From Stieleria maiorica (GTDB lineage: Bacteria > Planctomycetota > Planctomycetia > Pirellulales > Pirellulaceae), in assembly GCF_008035925.1 (NCBI RefSeq), contig NZ_CP036264.1, positions 1,139,774-1,203,773 of the forward strand: a stretch of 64,000 nt of DNA, given 5' to 3'. Within the stretch, counting starts at the first letter, position 1. Each line of letters opens with the position of its first letter. Positions 8,634-17,910 of the stretch are shown in pieces. A program made the translations under genes and the position numbers. Under the pieces are notes generated by a model. The model did no database searches, was not told the origin of the DNA, and saw nothing but the letters and a program-made list of their open reading frames with translations.

Positions 8634-10280
8634 ATGCCGCCTGTTGCTGCTGCCATTTTAATCGTCACGCTGGTCGCCGTGAGCGGGCTGGTGTTGGGCG
8701 GGATTCGCATCCGCGGGATCGGGCTGGGGCCGGCCGGGGTGCTGTTTTCAGGCATCTTGTTCGGCCACTTCGGCGCTTCGATCGATCACGAGATCGCGGA
8801 CTTTACGAAGGAGTTTGGGCTGATCCTGTTCGTCTTTACGATCGGATTGCAGCTCGGCCCTGGTGTGATCGAGCTTTGGAAGAAACAGGGCATCCTGCTG
8901 AACTCGATGGCGCTGTCGATCGTCGTCCAGGCGGTCATCTTGATCTGCATCTTCGTCACCGTGCTCAAGCTTCCCGCGTTGACTTCGGCGGGGCTGTTCA
9001 GCGGCGCGACCACCAATACACCCTCCTTGGGAGCCGCCGAACAGGCCGCATTGTCACTCTCGGAGGACAATCGCGGCGGCATCGGATCGCTCGCGTCAGC
9101 CTATGCGGTCGCCTACCCCGGCGGCATCCTCGGGATCATCGCGTCGATGCTGCTGATCCGGCGGTTGTTCGGCGTGGACGTCGATGAAGAAGCGGCCAAG
9201 ATCAAAGAACAAGAGCGGCAGGACTACGAACCGATCGAACGTCGCTCGATCGTCATCGACAATCCCCACTTGGGGTCTGTTCCGTTCGGCAAGATCCCTG
9301 GCGTCGAAGAGTCGGGGGTCCGGGTGTCGCGGATTCGGCGCGCCGGCGAAGACGTCGTTCACGTGGCGACCGACGAAACGGAATTGCACGACGGGGACCT
9401 GGTTCAACTTGTCGGCCCACGCAGCGAACTGGACCGCATCGAGCCGGTGATCGGCCGCAAAGTCGATGTCGACCTGATGAAGGAACCGGGCGAAGTCGCC
9501 TACCGTCGCATTTTGGTGACCGATCCTCGCGCCCTGCGAAAACCTCTCCGCGAACTGTCACTGGATCAAGTGTTCAACACAACGGTCACCCGGATCATTC
9601 GCTCGGGGGTTGAATTGACGGTGCGTGGATCCAGCCGCTTCAGCTATGGGGACATCGCCCACATCGTCGGAGACAAGGAGTCGATCGAGCGGGCGACAAA
9701 GTTCTTGGGCAACAGCGGGAAATCGATGAAGGAGACTCAGTTTTCGCCGCTGTTCTTCGGCATCGCCGTCGGGGTCGTCGCCGGCATGATTCCGTTTCAT
9801 CTGCCCGGCGTACCGTTCCCGATTCGGTTGGGGTTCGCCGGCGGACCGCTGATCGCGGCGATCGTGTTCAGTCTGATCGGCAGCATCGGCAAGTTCGTTT
9901 GGTACATCCCCTATTCGGCCAACTTGGCACTTCGGGAATTGGGGATCATCCTGTTCCTGGCCTGTGCGGGATTGGGTGCGGGGGAAACCTTTTTCGAAGC
10001 CGCGCTCAGTGTTGAAGGCATCAAGTGGATGGGGCTGGGGATCATCGTCACGATGGTCCCGCTGCTGACGACGGGGATCGCGGCGCGGGTGATTTGGAAA
10101 CAGAATTTCCTGACGATCTGTGGTGTGATCGCCGGCAGCATGACCGACCCGCCGGCGCTGGCATTCGCCAACTCCCAAGCCGACTCGGACGCCAGCTCGA
10201 CCGCCTATGCGGCCGTTTACCCGCTGACGATGATCCTGAGAATCATCGCCGCCCAGGCCATCGTGATGATGTTCGCGTGA
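8634..10280 (+). CDS. AspT/YidE-type transporter with RCK_C domains
   Basis: A 548-residue polytopic membrane protein. It has two blocks of membrane helices (about residues 5-180 and 375-548) separated by a cytosolic region of about 190 residues that contains two TrkA-C (RCK_C)-like domains (EESGVRVSRIRRAGEDVVHV... and PLRELSLDQVFNTTVTRIIR...). Each membrane half carries the repeated signature of the aspartate:alanine exchanger family, for example GLQLGPGVIELWK and FSGATTNTPSLGAAEQAA in the first half and GVIAGSMTDPPALAFAN in the second. Substrate is unknown; related proteins in E. coli are YidE and YbjL. It is a single gene. Confidence 0.9.
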   Translation: MPPVAAAILIVTLVAVSGLVLGGIRIRGIGLGPAGVLFSGILFGHFGASIDHEIADFTKEFGLILFVFTIGLQLGPGVIELWKKQGILLNSMALSIVVQAVILICIFVTVLKLPALTSAGLFSGATTNTPSLGAAEQAALSLSEDNRGGIGSLASAYAVAYPGGILGIIASMLLIRRLFGVDVDEEAAKIKEQERQDYEPIERRSIVIDNPHLGSVPFGKIPGVEESGVRVSRIRRAGEDVVHVATDETELHDGDLVQLVGPRSELDRIEPVIGRKVDVDLMKEPGEVAYRRILVTDPRALRKPLRELSLDQVFNTTVTRIIRSGVELTVRGSSRFSYGDIAHIVGDKESIERATKFLGNSGKSMKETQFSPLFFGIAVGVVAGMIPFHLPGVPFPIRLGFAGGPLIAAIVFSLIGSIGKFVWYIPYSANLALRELGIILFLACAGLGAGETFFEAALSVEGIKWMGLGIIVTMVPLLTTGIAARVIWKQNFLTICGVIAGSMTDPPALAFANSQADSDASSTAYAAVYPLTMILRIIAAQAIVMMFA

Positions 10281-10424
10281 GTGCCTGCGGCGGTCCCACC
10301 GATGGCAAGGCGCAGGTGTTCGTTGTGGCTCGGACGCTGGCGCGAACCGGCTGATGTCAAATGAATGTCATCCGCTTGGCGCGGGCCCAATCATGAGCGA
10401 AACATCGCTGGCCCCCTCTTCCCC

Positions 10425-10462
10425 AGCCCTTCTCCCCCGCAAAGCCGGGGGAGGAGGGATCC
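10425..10462. repeat. CCCTTCTCCCCCG hairpin repeat, copy 1
   Basis: CCCTTCTCCCCCG, loop CAAAGC, then a GC-rich right arm ending GAGGAGGGAT. The same hairpin, with a perfect longer stem, occurs at 27614-27657. The preceding 10310-10355 stretch also carries half of the CGCGAA-CGGCTGAT repeat found complete at 52361-52443. Confidence 0.7.
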
Positions 10463-10500
10463 ATTGCAAGTTGTGTAGACACCAGTGGTTCCAGGGAGTG

Positions 10501-13500
10501 TTAATCCACTTTCGTGTCGGTTGGGCGGTTGCTGATCGCCAAGGCGAGTGTGGCTGCGAGGCCGGCCAGCAACAGGGTGACCAAGGCGATCTGCCAGGAT
10601 GAGATTCTGAAGAGCGAGGCGAATTCCAGTTCCAGCTCCAGCGGTGCGTTCTCGGCGACCTGCACGGTGCGAGAGAAGGTGTAGACCGAGCCTTCTTCGG
10701 GCAAACTGATGATGATCGCTTGCGGCGCCGGTTCGGTGGTGCGTTGATGACGGACCAGCCGGGCGGCGATCTGTTGCAGCACGGCGTTGTCTTCGGTCGT
10801 GTTGCCACGCAACAACTGGCTCAGCTGTTGGGGGCGGAAATTCAATTGGTCTTGCTGCAGGATCGGGTTCTCCGCCGCCGCTTGGCGCAGCTGTTGATCG
10901 TCACCCAGCGCCGTGTCGCTGGGCGTGTTGTCCAGGTACAGGCGTTGGCGGCGGGTGTTGAGTCCGACGATGGCTTGCTGGGTTTGCAGGTTTTCCAGCT
11001 GGACGCGGGCGTCTTCGTTGGACGCGGCATCCAGGGCGTATTGGTTGGCGACGCTGTTGAGCGCCCAACGCGCCTTGGTCTGTTCGCCGGCTTGAAGCAA
11101 TTCGTTGGCTTGTTCGAGCAACTGCGCGGCTTGCTGCGCCTGGGCCTGTCGTTTTCCGACGACCTTGGACAGGTAGGATCCGCGATCGTATTGCTCCTGC
11201 TGGGTCTGGGTGATCAGTTCCAGGTTTCCGTCGTCGTCGATCAATTCAAACCCTTTGGGGGCGACGACGTTCCATTGAATGTTCTCCAGCGGCACGTTCA
11301 GTTCGGGGCTGGTCAATTGCAGGTCACTCAAGCGACCGCCGGTGACCGAATAGACGAAACGCACGGTCGCGGTGCGGTCGTCGATTCCCGGCAAAATGTA
11401 GAACTGCCAGCGGTTGGTGTCGCCGCCCTGACGAATCGAATTGACGCTTTCGCCGTTGACGAAGATGCTGAACAATTCACCTCCCCGGGGCAACCCGACG
11501 CTCAGACTGCTCCGCTGGATGACTTCGATGGTCACGTCAACCGATGTCAACTGATCGCCGGTCGGTGACAGAATGGTGGTCAAGGAGCCTTGGGCGACGC
11601 GGAGCTTGAGTGCATCGGCGATCGAATGCCGTCGTGCGCGGACGGTCAGCGGGCTGTCCGGGGTGACCGCACGGAACGTGAACACCGGGGCATTGCGGTT
11701 TTCCGCTTCACGCAGCTGCGTCGGCAGCGTGCTCCAGTCGACGCGCTGCCAGCCGTCGGAAAGGGTGTCGTGTTCCAGTTCCAAACGTCCACCGGCACGG
11801 ACGGCGACGTAGTACGACAATTGTCTCGCTTGGGGGAACCCGGCCGGACGGAGCGTTTCGCTGTCGTTCTCGCGTTCGCCCCGGCGTTCGTATTCGATGC
11901 GGAAGTCGACCTTGCCGACCACGCGACGTTTGAACTGGATCTCCCAGATGTTGGAATCAGCGGCCGAGCGGATAAAGTCGCTGACCGTGCCACCGCTCGC
12001 CCGCAAGGTCTTGATCACGCCGGGATCCGTGATCGGCAGCACGACTTGCAAGGACCGCACAGACGCGTTTTGAATGTTGAAGTTTGCGATCAACGCCGAC
12101 CGAGTCTGGCCTTCACGCAGCGTGACTTCGTGCAGCACTTGCCCGGTCACCCAAGGATCAAGTTTTTCGATCCCCAGCACCAAAGTCCAATCCCGTTGCA
12201 ACAAACGGAACGCCAGTGCGCCCTGGGCTTCGCCGCCCATCGTCCGCGGATCGGTTTCGGAGACGTTTTGGCGGGATTCGGTTCGGAGCCGAATGCCGGT
12301 GGTCGGGCGGACGACCAGGTCACCGGTTTGACGCGTCGCCTCGTTCAGCTGGAACCGCGGAATCTGCCACTGGCCGACGTCGCTGGGGGCGGCGCCTGAA
12401 AGCGCCATCGCGAAGGTTTGTGTGCCCAGGGTCTTGCCGCTCAAGTGCAAGATGATCTGCCGCTGGTCGCCTTCGTTCAACTCCGCCCAGTGATGCAGCG
12501 CCGCCCCGCTAAGCGATTCGACTTCCAGACCTTCGGGAAGCGGAAAACTCAATTGGAACAATCCTGCCCGAGAAATCTCCGCGGCAAAATTGACCCCCAA
12601 CACGACGCGTTCATCGCCCAGTGACAGCACTTGCTTGCTGACGACACGCACCTCCGGCGCGACCGGCGCGACACGCACGGCGACGTCACCGCCATCGGCG
12701 CCGTAGCGATACACGCGATGCAAGACGGCTTGTTTGTTGGTGATCAAACCGGCGTCAAAGTCACCCAGATTGACGGCTGACATTTGGTTCGGGACCGACG
12801 ATTCGGGTTGGGCTTCGGGGCCGAATGCGAGCGCGACCAAGCCGACTTCGCCGTCGGCCTGGGCGACTTTCATCGGTGACAACGTGACGTCGGTCGGCAG
12901 CGGATCGAGCCCGCGCTGGGTTTCGATGGTGACATCAAAGGCTTGTGACTGCGCGGGGTCGATTTGAAGTTTCAACTCGCCGCTGTCGGCGTCAAATTGC
13001 CAGGAGCCGACCGGTCCGGACACGGCGCTGACGGTCAGGCCCGAAGGGACCGTCACGTTCAACTCGCTGACCTGTCCCTGGGCGGTGCGGATGTGAAGCC
13101 GATGGCGGCCGTCGACCACACCGGGGCCGGGAAGGTACAGGTTGGACGCTTCGACGAAGAACTGCGTTTCCTCGGTCGTCACGTCGCGGGCCTTGGGTTT
13201 CAGGAACAAGCTGGCCGGTCCCGGCATCAGCAAGACGTTGGCCTGTGTCGCGTCGGCGACTTCATCCGCATCGATCCGCACGGCGGTCGGGCAGCTGACG
13301 TCCCATCCGGCTTCGTCATAGCGGAGGTCGATTTCTTGGACGGCCGCCACACCGGTCAACACCGGGATGCCCCCGGTCGGCTGGACGGCTTCGAGTTGAA
13401 ACTCAAACGTCGCCTGGTACTCCGAGACGGCTGCCGGCCCAGTGCCTTCATCGGGCCCAGTGCCTTCATCGGGCCCAGTGCCTTCATCGGGCCCAGTGCC

Positions 13501-16500
13501 TTCATCGGGCCCAGTGCCTTCATCGGGCCCAGTGCCTTCATCGGGCCCAGTGCCTTCATCGGGCCCAGTGCCTTCGTCTGGCGCAGTCTCCTCGGTCGTT
13601 CCCGTTTCCTCGGCAGCTTGCTCCGCCACCGGGATGCTGACGATGTACGTCAGCCCTTCGCCGGCGACTTCGGTCTTGGTCAGACGCAACCCTTGGCCTT
13701 CGAACCGAGTCAGGATGGCGGGGGCTTTGAGCAACAGGAACCGATCGCCCGGTTTTCCGGAAAGTGTGATCGTTGCGTTGGCGGTCAGCCGTGCGTCTTG
13801 ATGCGTTAACTGCCATTGCTGTTTGACGGAGCTGGCCGCTTTGAAGCCTTCGGGAACCGCCGCCACACTGTTTGCCGATGACGCGAGCAACATCGCAATG
13901 AAAGCCAACATCGGCGTCACGCCTCCGAGTCCTTCGCCCGAGGCGGGGTCGTTTGAATCCCGTTTCGCCGCACGTTTGGCTTTCCTGCGTTCAGCGAGTT
14001 CACGCGCGGATTGTGTGGTGTGGCGGATCCACTGACGGGCCGGCGGCACGAACAGAAACACCAAAATCGCCAGGGCGAGCAAGCCGAAGAACCACCCCGC
14101 ACCGTCGCCTTGCAGCAGCACTCCCAAAGCGAGCAACAGGATGCCACCGCCGCGGAGCAGCCGTTGCTCCTGCGTTTCGGTTCGCCGAAAGGACCATCCG
14201 ATGGCGACCAGACCACACAGCAGTGCGGTGACGCCGGACGAGGACAGGTTGACGCGCCACAGCGGGGTGTTGCTGACCTGCAATTGTATGGTTTCCCCGG
14301 CCGCCAAAATCGGCACGCTCAACTGCAGCGGCGCGGGGCTGCCGATCTGCGAAAACGCGACCGCCGCGGTGACCAGCGCCACGCCGATCGCCACGGCCAG
14401 ACTGATCAGCCCGGCGACGCGGCGGGATCGCGTCTGCCGGCATCCCCAGGCACCCAGCAGGGTCAGCAGCACGATCACGACCAACGATCCGAGTCCGCGT
14501 TTGGCGACCCAGTCAAACCCGGACGGCCGCAGCACCGGGACGGGCGGCGTCACGGTCCCGCCGCGGGGCGCGAGCACATATTTCTCGTCGCCGGTCACGT
14601 CCCATTGGGTCTTCAGGACGGGCGCGAATACGGTCGGCAGGGCGAGTTGGGGGCGGGACTGGTCGACGGCCGGTTTCCCCAAACGCAAGCGGACTTCGAC
14701 CGGAACGTTGGGATCGGTGCCGCCGGGCAAGGGGATCAGCGTGGCATCCTCGCTTTGACGCGCGGTGACCGGCTGGCCGGCAACCGAAACGGCCCACAAA
14801 CGCACCGGTTCCTGCGGCAGCTCGATCCGCAGTGCCCGTTGTCCACGCGTCTTGATGAAATACACGACGTCGGTGACCAGTTCTCCGTCCTGCGACACAC
14901 GACTATTGGCCTCGGCGAACTCCACCACCTGCGTCACCGTCGTGCCGGGTTCGAACCAATTCACGTTCAACGTCAAGTTAAAGGGACGCTCGGTGTACTG
15001 CCAGGTCCCCAGCGGCGGCGCGGTGCTGAGCAACCGCAACTCGGCGGGCAGTTCCAAGGGATCCAAATGCAGCATGTCCTCGGACACCGATTCGGTTTGA
15101 ATCTTGACCTGCATCGGACTGACGACTTGGATAAAGCCGCGTTCCCCTTGAACGTCCAGCGGTACGACTTGTCCAGGCCGGAACGCACCGTTGTTCTGAT
15201 CGGGTTTTTCTTCAAACGTCACCAACAAGGTGTACGGTCCCATCACCGGCTGGTGCAGCGAAACGATCAGAGTGTCATCTTCACGGCGATACGTGCGAAC
15301 GTCACGGCCGTCGACCATCACGTTGCCCACTTCGGCGGGGACCGTGATCCGCCACTCGGATACCGGCGCCCCGGTGACGAAGTAGTTGATCAACGCGCTG
15401 CCATAGACCGTTTCTTCGCTCAACGAATACAGATGAAAAACGTCCGCCTGCACGCTGCGGTCGAGTCGCTCGACGCGCATCGTTGCCGACCAGCCCGGTT
15501 GTCGAATGCGAAACGCTTGCTGCAAATTCGGCATCGGTTTGGGAAAGTACGACAAGGGTTTTTCGGCCAGTAAATCGGTGGTGTCGACCGAGATGCGGAA
15601 TCCTGCGGCGCCGATGATTCCGATATCACCGCGCACCGATTTGGCCTCGGGGTATTCGATCCGCGGCAGATCCCAATTGCCTTCGGACGCGGCTTCTGTT
15701 TTTTCCAGATGCAATGAAACCAGCTGACGCCCCGCCACGTCTTGGCCGAAGACGACCTTCAAGTTGCGTCGACCCTCGGTGACCGCCGATGCGGTGATGT
15801 AGTCGGCCACATTGGCGCCGGTGACCGAGACGACCGAATAGTCCGACGGGATTCGGAAATCCCACTCACGAATCGGGGCCTCGCGGACATCCAATTCGAC
15901 GTCCGCCCGGATCACACGATCGGTTTCGGCCAGCTCATACAGCACCAGTTCGGAGACGTTCACTTCGGGTTGAATTCGATCGGCCGCGATCGTGAACGTG
16001 TGCTCGGCGGAGGGAAAGCGATAGACGAAAACCTGTCGGGCCTGGACCGCTTCGCCGGGGAATTGATCGGGCGCCAGTTGATTCAATCCACTCAGCGCCG
16101 TCGGTTCCAGCCGCACCGATCCCGTGTTCATCAACCGCAAGAAACCCGAGTGCCGGATCGCACCGAGCGGATCCAGTCGCAGCCCTTCGACGCGGACCGG
16201 GAACGCACCGAGCGCCGTCTGGCTGCGGATGTTGATCTGGCTGTGGCCGCTGATCGGCTGGCTGAGTGTCGCTTCCAGCCGACGATCCTCGCCGGTCCCG
16301 GAGACTTTCCAACCGATCAGATTGTCGCCTTGAACATCCAGGATTTCACCGGGGCCGCGGAGTGCGATGTCGAACGATTTCAATTCACCCTGTAACACTT
16401 GATAATTGATCTGGTGGTCTTGGCGAAGCAGGCCCGCGCCGACCATTGCTTCGACCTTGCCGGTGGTCGTGAAGAAAAGTTTGCCTTCACCGGTTTGCCG

Positions 16501-17652
16501 AGCGGTTTTCCACTGCAATTTCGCTCGCCCCGTCGCCGGCAAGAACCCTCGCCAGAGGTCGTCATTGCGAAGCGGCACCACGGATTCCTGGTCGCGATTG
16601 AATTCCAGGTCGGCCGCGAGGCCCCGTAGCGTCAATGGGACGACGGCGCTGGCGGCGACGGCGAAATCCATACTTTTCACGTTATCGCCCGTCGCGGCCA
16701 ATGTGGCGACAAACTCCAACGCCACGGGGAAGGAACCCGTTTCAGGAAACGTCAGCTGATAGACCGATTGGCCGTTCGGCGTTGCCAGTTGCAATTGGTA
16801 GCTCGGGCCATCGGGGATTTCGCTGACGGCGGCATGGCCCGAAAGGATCACGATCTCCGCACCGGCCTGGGTGACCTGGGCCGTGCCGCGAAGCTGAAAG
16901 CGAACCGATTTGCCATCGGGATTCATTTGGCCGTCTAAAGTCGTTTCGACCAGCTCGACCGCTGCGGGCGCGGCACCGTCACGATGGAGCGACAATTTGA
17001 TTTCACCGCCGGTGGCTGATTGGAAACGGTTTGTGTTGTCGCCCGATTCCAGCGGAACGAATCCGTCGACGGAAAGGACGGTGCCGAGAATCTCGGGGGC
17101 GTACTGGATGGTCACGACGCAGTCGAAGCCGACCGAGTCACCGGGAGTTAGGTGTGTCAGGCCGATCGTTGCGGGCAGCTGAAGTTCGTCGGAGCGGGTT
17201 TTGATTTCGAGTTGCAGGTCTGTGACGCCTTCGTTGACGTGCAGATCCAAGAAACGCGCGTCGCCTTCGCGCCGAACCGCCCACGATCGCAGGTTCTCGC
17301 CGCGGACATCGGTCACCTGGTCGTCGCCGCGAACCCCCACGCTCAACGTCTTCGCGCGGCCTTGGATCACCTTGAGCGTCAGCTGGATGACCTGTTCGAT
17401 ACGCTCGGAGGAAACGTTTGCCGTCGACGTGGCGCGGGCGGAATAGAAGACCGGGGGTTCGGGGATCTGTCCGCGGGCTTCGACAATGATCGTTCCGGTA
17501 CCGTCGGCGGCGATGGAACTGTTGATGTTCGCCCGGGCGGCGTCATCTTGGGCGTTGCACGAATACCGGTGCAGCAAAAGCGGCGCCAGTACGAACAGGG
17601 TGACAAGAACGACGAGCGTTGTTTTCAGCGGTGACGGTGTTGTCGCGTTCAT
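10501..17652 (-). CDS. giant membrane/periplasmic protein of unknown function
   Basis: A 2383-residue protein I do not recognise. It begins with a signal anchor (about residues 9-31). A large beta-rich first half follows to about residue 1040, then four or more membrane segments between about 1050 and 1230. Near residue 1255 there is a second signal-peptide-like segment (MLAFIAMLLASSANSVAAV). A second beta-rich half has an acidic repeat near 1360-1405 (TGPDEG units), and the protein ends in a C-terminal membrane helix (about 2350-2375). This layout suggests an ancient fusion of two secreted proteins. It lies 258 bases downstream of the sigma/VWA pair on the same strand, and the gap contains a hairpin repeat (17771-17890). 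Confidence 0.85.
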   Translation of the reverse strand: MNATTPSPLKTTLVVLVTLFVLAPLLLHRYSCNAQDDAARANINSSIAADGTGTIIVEARGQIPEPPVFYSARATSTANVSSERIEQVIQLTLKVIQGRAKTLSVGVRGDDQVTDVRGENLRSWAVRREGDARFLDLHVNEGVTDLQLEIKTRSDELQLPATIGLTHLTPGDSVGFDCVVTIQYAPEILGTVLSVDGFVPLESGDNTNRFQSATGGEIKLSLHRDGAAPAAVELVETTLDGQMNPDGKSVRFQLRGTAQVTQAGAEIVILSGHAAVSEIPDGPSYQLQLATPNGQSVYQLTFPETGSFPVALEFVATLAATGDNVKSMDFAVAASAVVPLTLRGLAADLEFNRDQESVVPLRNDDLWRGFLPATGRAKLQWKTARQTGEGKLFFTTTGKVEAMVGAGLLRQDHQINYQVLQGELKSFDIALRGPGEILDVQGDNLIGWKVSGTGEDRRLEATLSQPISGHSQINIRSQTALGAFPVRVEGLRLDPLGAIRHSGFLRLMNTGSVRLEPTALSGLNQLAPDQFPGEAVQARQVFVYRFPSAEHTFTIAADRIQPEVNVSELVLYELAETDRVIRADVELDVREAPIREWDFRIPSDYSVVSVTGANVADYITASAVTEGRRNLKVVFGQDVAGRQLVSLHLEKTEAASEGNWDLPRIEYPEAKSVRGDIGIIGAAGFRISVDTTDLLAEKPLSYFPKPMPNLQQAFRIRQPGWSATMRVERLDRSVQADVFHLYSLSEETVYGSALINYFVTGAPVSEWRITVPAEVGNVMVDGRDVRTYRREDDTLIVSLHQPVMGPYTLLVTFEEKPDQNNGAFRPGQVVPLDVQGERGFIQVVSPMQVKIQTESVSEDMLHLDPLELPAELRLLSTAPPLGTWQYTERPFNLTLNVNWFEPGTTVTQVVEFAEANSRVSQDGELVTDVVYFIKTRGQRALRIELPQEPVRLWAVSVAGQPVTARQSEDATLIPLPGGTDPNVPVEVRLRLGKPAVDQSRPQLALPTVFAPVLKTQWDVTGDEKYVLAPRGGTVTPPVPVLRPSGFDWVAKRGLGSLVVIVLLTLLGAWGCRQTRSRRVAGLISLAVAIGVALVTAAVAFSQIGSPAPLQLSVPILAAGETIQLQVSNTPLWRVNLSSSGVTALLCGLVAIGWSFRRTETQEQRLLRGGGILLLALGVLLQGDGAGWFFGLLALAILVFLFVPPARQWIRHTTQSARELAERRKAKRAAKRDSNDPASGEGLGGVTPMLAFIAMLLASSANSVAAVPEGFKAASSVKQQWQLTHQDARLTANATITLSGKPGDRFLLLKAPAILTRFEGQGLRLTKTEVAGEGLTYIVSIPVAEQAAEETGTTEETAPDEGTGPDEGTGPDEGTGPDEGTGPDEGTGPDEGTGPDEGTGPDEGTGPAAVSEYQATFEFQLEAVQPTGGIPVLTGVAAVQEIDLRYDEAGWDVSCPTAVRIDADEVADATQANVLLMPGPASLFLKPKARDVTTEETQFFVEASNLYLPGPGVVDGRHRLHIRTAQGQVSELNVTVPSGLTVSAVSGPVGSWQFDADSGELKLQIDPAQSQAFDVTIETQRGLDPLPTDVTLSPMKVAQADGEVGLVALAFGPEAQPESSVPNQMSAVNLGDFDAGLITNKQAVLHRVYRYGADGGDVAVRVAPVAPEVRVVSKQVLSLGDERVVLGVNFAAEISRAGLFQLSFPLPEGLEVESLSGAALHHWAELNEGDQRQIILHLSGKTLGTQTFAMALSGAAPSDVGQWQIPRFQLNEATRQTGDLVVRPTTGIRLRTESRQNVSETDPRTMGGEAQGALAFRLLQRDWTLVLGIEKLDPWVTGQVLHEVTLREGQTRSALIANFNIQNASVRSLQVVLPITDPGVIKTLRASGGTVSDFIRSAADSNIWEIQFKRRVVGKVDFRIEYERRGERENDSETLRPAGFPQARQLSYYVAVRAGGRLELEHDTLSDGWQRVDWSTLPTQLREAENRNAPVFTFRAVTPDSPLTVRARRHSIADALKLRVAQGSLTTILSPTGDQLTSVDVTIEVIQRSSLSVGLPRGGELFSIFVNGESVNSIRQGGDTNRWQFYILPGIDDRTATVRFVYSVTGGRLSDLQLTSPELNVPLENIQWNVVAPKGFELIDDDGNLELITQTQQEQYDRGSYLSKVVGKRQAQAQQAAQLLEQANELLQAGEQTKARWALNSVANQYALDAASNEDARVQLENLQTQQAIVGLNTRRQRLYLDNTPSDTALGDDQQLRQAAAENPILQQDQLNFRPQQLSQLLRGNTTEDNAVLQQIAARLVRHQRTTEPAPQAIIISLPEEGSVYTFSRTVQVAENAPLELELEFASLFRISSWQIALVTLLLAGLAATLALAISNRPTDTKVD
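13435..13578. repeat. 18-bp in-frame tandem repeat, 8 units
   Basis: Unit GGGCCCAGTGCCTTCATC on the plus strand, coding for D-E-G-T-G-P on the minus strand within the giant protein. The units are nearly identical, which indicates recent expansion. It forms an acidic linker. Confidence 0.95.
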
Positions 17653-17770
17653 GGATGTCGTTCCTGGGGAGAGAAGTTTTCAATGCAAGGTGCGGGGGGA
17701 GGAGTCGACGATGAGGTTCGGAATCACTTTTGGTCGTCGTTCGACCCTCCCTGCCAGGGAGCGTTTCTGC

Positions 17771-17890
17771 CTCGTTCCAAGGCTCTGCCTTGGAACGCAC
17801 CGCAGCTGTGGCTCCAGCCACATCCACCACGTGCAACCAGAGGCGGAGCCTCGGGGAATCCCCGTTCCCAGGCGGAGCCCGGGAACGAGG
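17771..17890. repeat. palindrome-rich dispersed repeat, copy A
   Basis: Three palindromes in fixed order: GTTCCAAGGC-TCT-GCCTTGGAAC, AGGCGGAGCCT, and GTTCCCAGGC-GGA-GCCCGGGAAC. The same order and spacing occur in the three 143-bp tandem copies at 32905-33333. It lies between the VWA gene and the giant gene. Confidence 0.9.
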
Positions 17891-17910
17891 CAAAACCTGA
17901 AACCTGAAAC

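Noticed and set aside
14011..15573. Long plus-strand ORF of 520 codons
   Set aside because: Antisense to the giant protein gene; biased towards Gln, Arg, Gly and His, which is the complement of the real frame in GC-rich DNA.
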